Assembly: GCA_900299055.1 (NCBI GenBank) | Contig: OMII01000090.1 | Coordinates: 1-38,158, forward strand | Direction: 5' to 3' | Source: Pseudomonadota bacterium | GTDB taxonomy: Bacteria; Bdellovibrionota_C; UBA2361; OMII01 | Length of the DNA: 38,158 nucleotides | Part shown: one piece after another, positions 33,851 through 38,158 of the stretch | Numbering within the stretch: position 1 is the first letter of the stretch | Layout: each line of letters opens with the position of its first letter | Notes under the pieces: model-generated | What the model saw: the letters and a program-made list of their open reading frames with translations, nothing else | Told to the model about the DNA's origin: nothing | The model's database searches: none | Translations under genes and position numbers: made by a program

Positions 33851-35764
33851 ATGCGTACGAGTGCCATCCGTATAGTTTCATGTGCTGTTCTAGCTAGCGT
33901 GCTCTTCGCCTGTGGGTCGCCCACGAAGAGGCCTGCTGCGAGACGTGCCCCAGAGTCTGTCATCCAGGAAGAACCATCTGAGGCGCTAGCACGACCAATG
34001 CCCTGGGAGGTATGGGCGCTTTTCAAGGATCTCGACGGACAAGACCTGCACAACAGAGCGCTGTTACTGGGAGATGAATTACAGCAACGTGGCAAGCGTA
34101 ACTCAGCATTGGATTCCTATCTGCGAGCTGCCTCAGAGGCTTTGCCGCCAAACGAAAGCGCTGTTGCGGTTCTTCGTGTCGCGAGCCAGCAGTTAGCGCT
34201 TGATCAGCCGAAAAAAGCCCTAGCGGCGATCGGAGCGTACTACAAGCGAAGAGGTTTGGGTGAGGCCAATGTCGACGTGCCGTTTGGTTTGGTGCTCGCT
34301 TTCGCCTATGGGCGACACGGCGATGTCGAGCAGTCGCTTGCGTGGTTCTCAAAGGTTGCCTCGCAGGGACGTAGTGATGGCCCTGCGGTTCAGGTTGCCC
34401 GCAACGGCTTGGGGCTGCTGCTGCGCACCCTTTCGCCTGAGGAATTCGAGCGTGTGGCAACAAATTGGTTTTCGGATTCCTTTGTAAATGAACAGGTGGG
34501 GCGTGAGCGACTACGCCGAGCCTCACCCGGATTCACGGTGAGTGAGCAAAGCGCCAAAGAGCCATTCTGGTCCTCGTACGAGATGGTTCAGTCGAGCCAG
34601 GTTAATCCTGCTGGTTCGCTTCGACCGACGGATAAGCCAGTTGTAGGAGTAGTGCTGAGCCTCTCAAGTAAATTTGCTGCAATAGGACGAGATACTCGGC
34701 AGGGATTGGAACTCGCTGTTGAAAGAGGAAATACGATTGAGCCGAAGATTGAAGTGCTCGCTCGAGATGTTGGATCGGATACAGCAGCGGCTTCGGCTGC
34801 GGTACGTGAGTTGGTCACTAGTGGTGGTGCGACGGTGATAGCCGGACCGCTTCTAACAGAGCCATCGGTGGCAGCGGCGCAGACCGCTCGCGAGATGGGG
34901 GTTCCTCTCGTGTCGTTCTCAAAGAGCGAGACGTTCTCAACGGGAGGGGGGATATTCAGACTGGGTGCCACCACAACCAGTCAGATCGAAGCATTGGTCA
35001 ATGCTGCCTACGGCGAGTATCACATTACGCGGTTCGCGGTCGCCTATCCTCAAACGGCGAGTGGCGCAGAGTTTGTTGAGGTCTTCAAAAGAAAATTAGG
35101 CTCGCTTGGTCTCACGCTCGAGCTCGAGGTTGCGTACGTGGCAGGCAATGAGGCGTCGATGCTCAACGTCGCCCAACAACTCGATGGTTCGGCCGCTGAA
35201 GCGGTGTTGATACCTGACACAATTGAAGCCAGTGAGCGTTTTCTGTCGAGCCTCTCACCGACAGTGAAGAAGCGTATCCGACCCTTGGGAACGGCGCTGT
35301 GGGATAACGCGCCGAAGATAGCACGCTCTCAGGCTCTCTTCGAACGGTCGATCTTTGTGACCCCATTTTTTTCACAGAGTGTGCGGCCAGAAGTGCAGCA
35401 GTTCGTGGAGTCATACCGCGCCAAGTACGGTGGCGCGCCTAACTTCCTGGCGGCTCAGGGGTTTGACGCTGGCACATTACTCGTGAGCGCACTCCGAATG
35501 AGCTCCCAGGCGGGGCGACCGCTTGAGAGGGCCTTGAGTGAATCTGCCCCAGTTCAGGGCGTCACGGGCTCTCTATCAGTGCTGCCGTCAGGCGAGATAC
35601 AGCGTAGCTTTTACGTTGTTGAAGTTTTGCGAGATTCGTTCCAGGAAAAGCTTCCAAGTGGAGCAGTTACCCGATTTGATCCCTCAGCCGCAGTGGGGCA
35701 GGGACCTACGCAAAGCCTAACACCTCGCCTGGGTGATAGTGAGCGAGTAGAAAGCGGCTATTAA
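33851..35764 (+). CDS. LppC/LpoA-like lipoprotein, TPR plus periplasmic-binding fold
   Basis: The 637-residue protein has a lipoprotein signal ending LFAC, with C21 as the lipidated residue. Residues about 60-230 form TPR-like helices (SALDSYLRAASEA, FAYGRHGDVEQSLAWFSKVA). Residues about 258-600 form a periplasmic-binding-protein fold: VVGVVLSLSSKFAAIGRDTRQGLELAVERG, VIAGPLLTEPSVAAAQTAREMGVPLVSFSKSE, FRLGATTTSQIEAL, AQGFDAGTLLVSAL. The two-domain layout is that of LpoA/LppC, an outer-membrane lipoprotein that activates PBP1A in Gammaproteobacteria. Activation of a PBP here is inference; a transport-related binding protein is the alternative. Start ATG 33851 begins the signal peptide. Confidence 0.8.
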   Translation: MRTSAIRIVSCAVLASVLFACGSPTKRPAARRAPESVIQEEPSEALARPMPWEVWALFKDLDGQDLHNRALLLGDELQQRGKRNSALDSYLRAASEALPPNESAVAVLRVASQQLALDQPKKALAAIGAYYKRRGLGEANVDVPFGLVLAFAYGRHGDVEQSLAWFSKVASQGRSDGPAVQVARNGLGLLLRTLSPEEFERVATNWFSDSFVNEQVGRERLRRASPGFTVSEQSAKEPFWSSYEMVQSSQVNPAGSLRPTDKPVVGVVLSLSSKFAAIGRDTRQGLELAVERGNTIEPKIEVLARDVGSDTAAASAAVRELVTSGGATVIAGPLLTEPSVAAAQTAREMGVPLVSFSKSETFSTGGGIFRLGATTTSQIEALVNAAYGEYHITRFAVAYPQTASGAEFVEVFKRKLGSLGLTLELEVAYVAGNEASMLNVAQQLDGSAAEAVLIPDTIEASERFLSSLSPTVKKRIRPLGTALWDNAPKIARSQALFERSIFVTPFFSQSVRPEVQQFVESYRAKYGGAPNFLAAQGFDAGTLLVSALRMSSQAGRPLERALSESAPVQGVTGSLSVLPSGEIQRSFYVVEVLRDSFQEKLPSGAVTRFDPSAAVGQGPTQSLTPRLGDSERVESGY

Positions 35765-36072
35765 TCGTAGCTCCTATAACGCCTCTTTGTACGAGTAGAT
35801 GCACGCGCTGAAGTCTGATAGGAGTGCTTGCGCGAACTGTTCGCATCTCAAGGCGCTCAGTATGTGGTAAGCGGGAAGCTTTCCTGAGAGGACGCCCATG
35901 ATTTGTGAGTTGTTCAGAGACCGAGAATAATCAGAGCATTGTAGTTTGATATAGTCAGTTTTAGTCCGCTTTCGAAAGAACCCCGAATTTTTAGAGTCCG
36001 TTGCATGGTGCACTATCGATAACAAGCGTAGGCTTGAGCATATTTCAAGTAGTACGAAGTGAGGCAGTCGGT
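35765..36072. other. 308-nt intergenic region
   Basis: It is AT-richer toward 35930-36060 and presumably holds the promoter of the small lipoprotein. CTCCTAT and ATAGGAG near 35770-35825 could pair over a long loop. An 83-codon minus-strand frame from TTG 36025 has no SD and no recognisable protein, so I leave it out. I see no terminator T-run. Confidence 0.4.
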
Positions 36073-36531
36073 ATGGAGCGGGAAATTCGTAATTTATTGT
36101 GCGGTACGTGGTTAAGTCTGGTGAGTCTCACGACGGGCTGTGGTGGCAGCAGTGATTGCACACCTCTCCTGAATGCCCAAGATCCATCTGGACAGTGGCA
36201 GGGTGTGCTTCAGCGACAAGAGAGTGACTGCGGTACAACGAGCCGTGGGATGGACTTTGCGTTTGAGCATCAAGTCGCACTTGACTGCGGAGCCAACGGA
36301 GACTCCAGCGTAACCCTTTTCAACGAGGATGGCCTTCATTTCACAGAGACTTCATTTGACGACCTTGGGGGTGGATCGTTTTCGGTCCAAAACCGTAACA
36401 ATGGAGTTACGATAGACATATCGTATGATAATTTTGATGGTTCCCTCGCAGATGTCACAGAACGAATCCGTATATATTCGAACGGCAAGATCGTGTGCAG
36501 CGAAAAGTATACAGGAAGAGCGCGAAGGTAG
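36073..36531 (+). CDS. small putative lipoprotein
   Basis: The 152-residue protein starts at ATG 36073, with GAGG 8 nt upstream. It begins MEREIRNLLCGTWLSLVSL, then TTGCGGSSDC, a lipoprotein-like signal with a non-ideal lipobox (TTGC). The mature part is acidic with Cys at several positions (C near 23, 29, about 56, 74, and CSEKYTG at the end) and beta-rich strands, for example ISYDNFDGSLADVTERIRIYS. It is unrecognised. No partner gene is in the same strand run. Confidence 0.65.
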   Translation: MEREIRNLLCGTWLSLVSLTTGCGGSSDCTPLLNAQDPSGQWQGVLQRQESDCGTTSRGMDFAFEHQVALDCGANGDSSVTLFNEDGLHFTETSFDDLGGGSFSVQNRNNGVTIDISYDNFDGSLADVTERIRIYSNGKIVCSEKYTGRARR

Positions 36532-36717
36532 GGCCAGGCGTCTCGTTCGAAGCCAATAATTCGCGCGTAGCAAATTGCTATTGATAGCTAGTAGTGGCCT
36601 TGCGTGTACGACTTTTTCGTTGATGGTGTAGATGACTACATAGCCTGTCTCTGCTGACGTCCTTCAACTCGCGATAATCGGTCTGCGTAGGTAACTGGCA
36701 GCGGATCAAGAGACGGT

Positions 36718-38158
36718 TTATTTCGCGTAGACTTCGATGTAATCGGATTGCGAGACCTGAGAAGCAGTGAAAAACCCGCTTCTACACGTGTAGCCGTGAC
36801 CAGAGTCGATAGTACCGTTCTGCATAATAGTGCAGAAATCATTGTCTGCACCGTTGACGATCGAAATGTTTAACGGAGGGAAGATCGTGTTGGCGCTCAG
36901 GTTGTACGGTGAGCCCTGAAAGCGGAGGTGCGCGTAACTTGAACCGTCAGAGGCTCCATCCCACATATTATTTGCACCCGATTCAAATTTTAAGCAGGCC
37001 CCTTGATCGGTAGTAGCGATGACAAAATCACCAGATCGATTCGTCCAGTTACACGTCCGCGCGGTAGATCCTCCCACAAAGCTCGTATACTTCTGGAGGT
37101 TCCCACTGAAGTCGCTTACGGAGTTTAGTCCTCTGCCGTTTGCGACGGCTCCCCAGGTCGCAAACCCTTGTCTGTCATTTCCAAGGATATACTTGTGTGC
37201 CGTAAGTGAGCCTACTGTCGATAGTGATAAGTATTCAGATGTTGAGGGCACCGTGCTCGTAATATTTGCGTTGTCGGCGAAGGTTCTGGTGATCAGGGTC
37301 CAGCCACCTCCTGAGTAGTCCATGTTGCAGAAATGATTCTCTGCGCTCAACGAGCCAGCTCCATCGGGGTCGATTCGATAGACCCCCGTTCCGCGGCTGG
37401 CGCCATTTGACAGGATGCTTGCGCACGAGACCCCTTCAGATGAGAGCGATGAGCCGGTAACAGAGACTCGGTGACTTAAGCAGCTTGAAGCGCCAGATGC
37501 GCCACGAAACCTGGCGTAGACGGTGGCGGTGCCGTCACCAGAGTTAACAAGAGTCCACGATTTTGTAGCCGCCTTTGTCTCCCATGTTCCGCCTGATGCG
37601 CAGCCGGAGGGGTTCGTAATATACATTTCAGTTGCTGTTGGCGCGTACGTGCTGAGCGTAGCTGATGTTCCCGAGTTTGATGAGACCTCTAGAGATGAGG
37701 GGCCATTCAAATCGCTGGGTGCTAGGCGTACGCCTCGACCACCGACATTTTTATAGCGAGTTGTATCAGTGCTTGCAGCGCTGCCACGGTCTGAGATTCG
37801 CAAATACCCCACGCTATCTAGCCAGCCACCACCTCGAAGGCCGATACCTGCCGCGCTCGTTCCTGGCCACGTGCTTACATCAGGATCCCCACTCGCGTTG
37901 AGGGCGCCGTTGCCGTGATAGCGACCCTCAAAGCTCCTCCCTGAACTGTTACCAATTGTTACAGGTCGCTCCCATAGATTGCCCGAGAGTTCCATGGCTC
38001 CATAGTAGCCACCCCCAGAAGCTATTCTTGTGGTGACATTGTAGGCAAAGCTACCCACTCGCAAAGGACCTTGCACAGATGCGTGATTACCATAAGCGGC
38101 GTTTGAGCCGCTCTGAGCGCGCTCGGCCGACAACCCTCCACTTAAGATGCTTGTGGCC
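36718..38158 (-). CDS. large secreted protein with FGE/SUMF1-like and fibrinogen-like domains, N-terminus outside window
   Basis: The frame is open to the window edge, so the N-terminus is missing. From the edge a SUMF1/FGE-sulfatase-like C-terminal part is seen (GAMELSGNLWER, then GIGLRGGGWLDSVG, ISDRGSA and GGRGVRLAP), the fold of formylglycine-generating or carbohydrate-binding enzymes. Then comes a Ser/Thr-rich Ig-like segment (about 80 residues). Last is a fibrinogen-like region with Cys pairs: GVYRIDPDG, NHFCNMDYSGGGWTLITRTF, then CLKFESGANNMWDG, and a C-terminal TCRSGFF and YIEVYAK. The Cys arrangement and composition indicate an extracellular protein, probably an adhesin or surface protein. 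Catalytic activity of the FGE-like part cannot be judged from this half. Confidence 0.75.
   Translation of the reverse strand, partial: ATSILSGGLSAERAQSGSNAAYGNHASVQGPLRVGSFAYNVTTRIASGGGYYGAMELSGNLWERPVTIGNSSGRSFEGRYHGNGALNASGDPDVSTWPGTSAAGIGLRGGGWLDSVGYLRISDRGSAASTDTTRYKNVGGRGVRLAPSDLNGPSSLEVSSNSGTSATLSTYAPTATEMYITNPSGCASGGTWETKAATKSWTLVNSGDGTATVYARFRGASGASSCLSHRVSVTGSSLSSEGVSCASILSNGASRGTGVYRIDPDGAGSLSAENHFCNMDYSGGGWTLITRTFADNANITSTVPSTSEYLSLSTVGSLTAHKYILGNDRQGFATWGAVANGRGLNSVSDFSGNLQKYTSFVGGSTARTCNWTNRSGDFVIATTDQGACLKFESGANNMWDGASDGSSYAHLRFQGSPYNLSANTIFPPLNISIVNGADNDFCTIMQNGTIDSGHGYTCRSGFFTASQVSQSDYIEVYAK

Noticed and set aside
35774-36025. 83-codon minus-strand frame
   Set aside because: TTG start without SD, no recognisable domain, in an otherwise regulatory-looking gap.
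36532-36717. TAGCAA/TTGCTA inverted repeat after the small lipoprotein gene
   Set aside because: A 6-bp stem with a 1-nt loop cannot form a stable hairpin and lacks a T-run.

Overview
The window reads as a chromosomal segment of a Gram-negative bacterium with moderate GC. The outer membrane is inferred from an ADP-heptose (LPS core) biosynthesis enzyme, an LpoA/LppC-like lipoprotein, signal peptides and a complete Rod/Mre elongation set. Several traits would fit a delta-proteobacterial-like or related candidate lineage: a lysine/alanine-rich histone-H1-like protein, a TPR glycosyltransferase, a bactofilin, and lipoproteins and adhesin-like proteins with Hint, FGE-like and fibrinogen-like domains. 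No marker here fixes the taxon, so this placement is an inference. I see no tRNA, rRNA, CRISPR array, insertion sequence, integrase or phage gene.

Layout. (1) 1-2136: the end of a LOG-family gene, then about 540 nt without a convincing gene that holds a run of stem-loops, then an orphan periplasmic binding protein. (2) 2342-7253, minus strand: a secreted unknown in an apparent operon with a secreted Hint-domain protein, a membrane-anchored protein with a decayed ABC-ATPase domain, and an Rsm22/METTL17-like methyltransferase. (3) 7382-9955: a three-part fusion (heptose-1-phosphate adenylyltransferase, heptose bisphosphate phosphatase, histidine-kinase-like ATPase module), then a deaminase. (4) 10014-12540: a transpeptidase divergent from a bactofilin, which is followed by a possible 55-residue ORF. 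(5) rplS on the minus strand with a clear terminator. (6) 13371-20520: a small conserved-looking protein, then mreB-mreC-mreD-mrdA-rodA and an unknown exported protein, closed by a hairpin. (7) 20727-25518: guaB, an unknown, maf, yggS, a CBS protein, a DUF5335-like protein and a BON protein, in tight and partly overlapping order. (8) 25645-29201: a TPR glycosyltransferase, an FmdB-type zinc ribbon, a three-repeat unknown and an H1-like protein. (9) 29303-35764: recO divergent from grpE-dnaK-dnaJ, then an LppC-like lipoprotein. (10) 36073 to the end: a small lipoprotein and the 3' part of a large secreted FGE-like/fibrinogen-like protein.

How they fit together. Much of the window concerns envelope growth: the elongasome operon, an extra transpeptidase next to a bactofilin, a possible PBP activator and heptose supply. 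A second theme is general housekeeping: IMP synthesis, chaperones, ribosomal protein L19, recombination repair and pyrophosphatase/PLP maintenance. The most unusual items are the heptose enzyme fused to a kinase-like module lacking a recognisable phosphoacceptor histidine, the membrane pseudo-ABC protein, the exported Hint protein with its operon partner, and the structured leader at 761-971.
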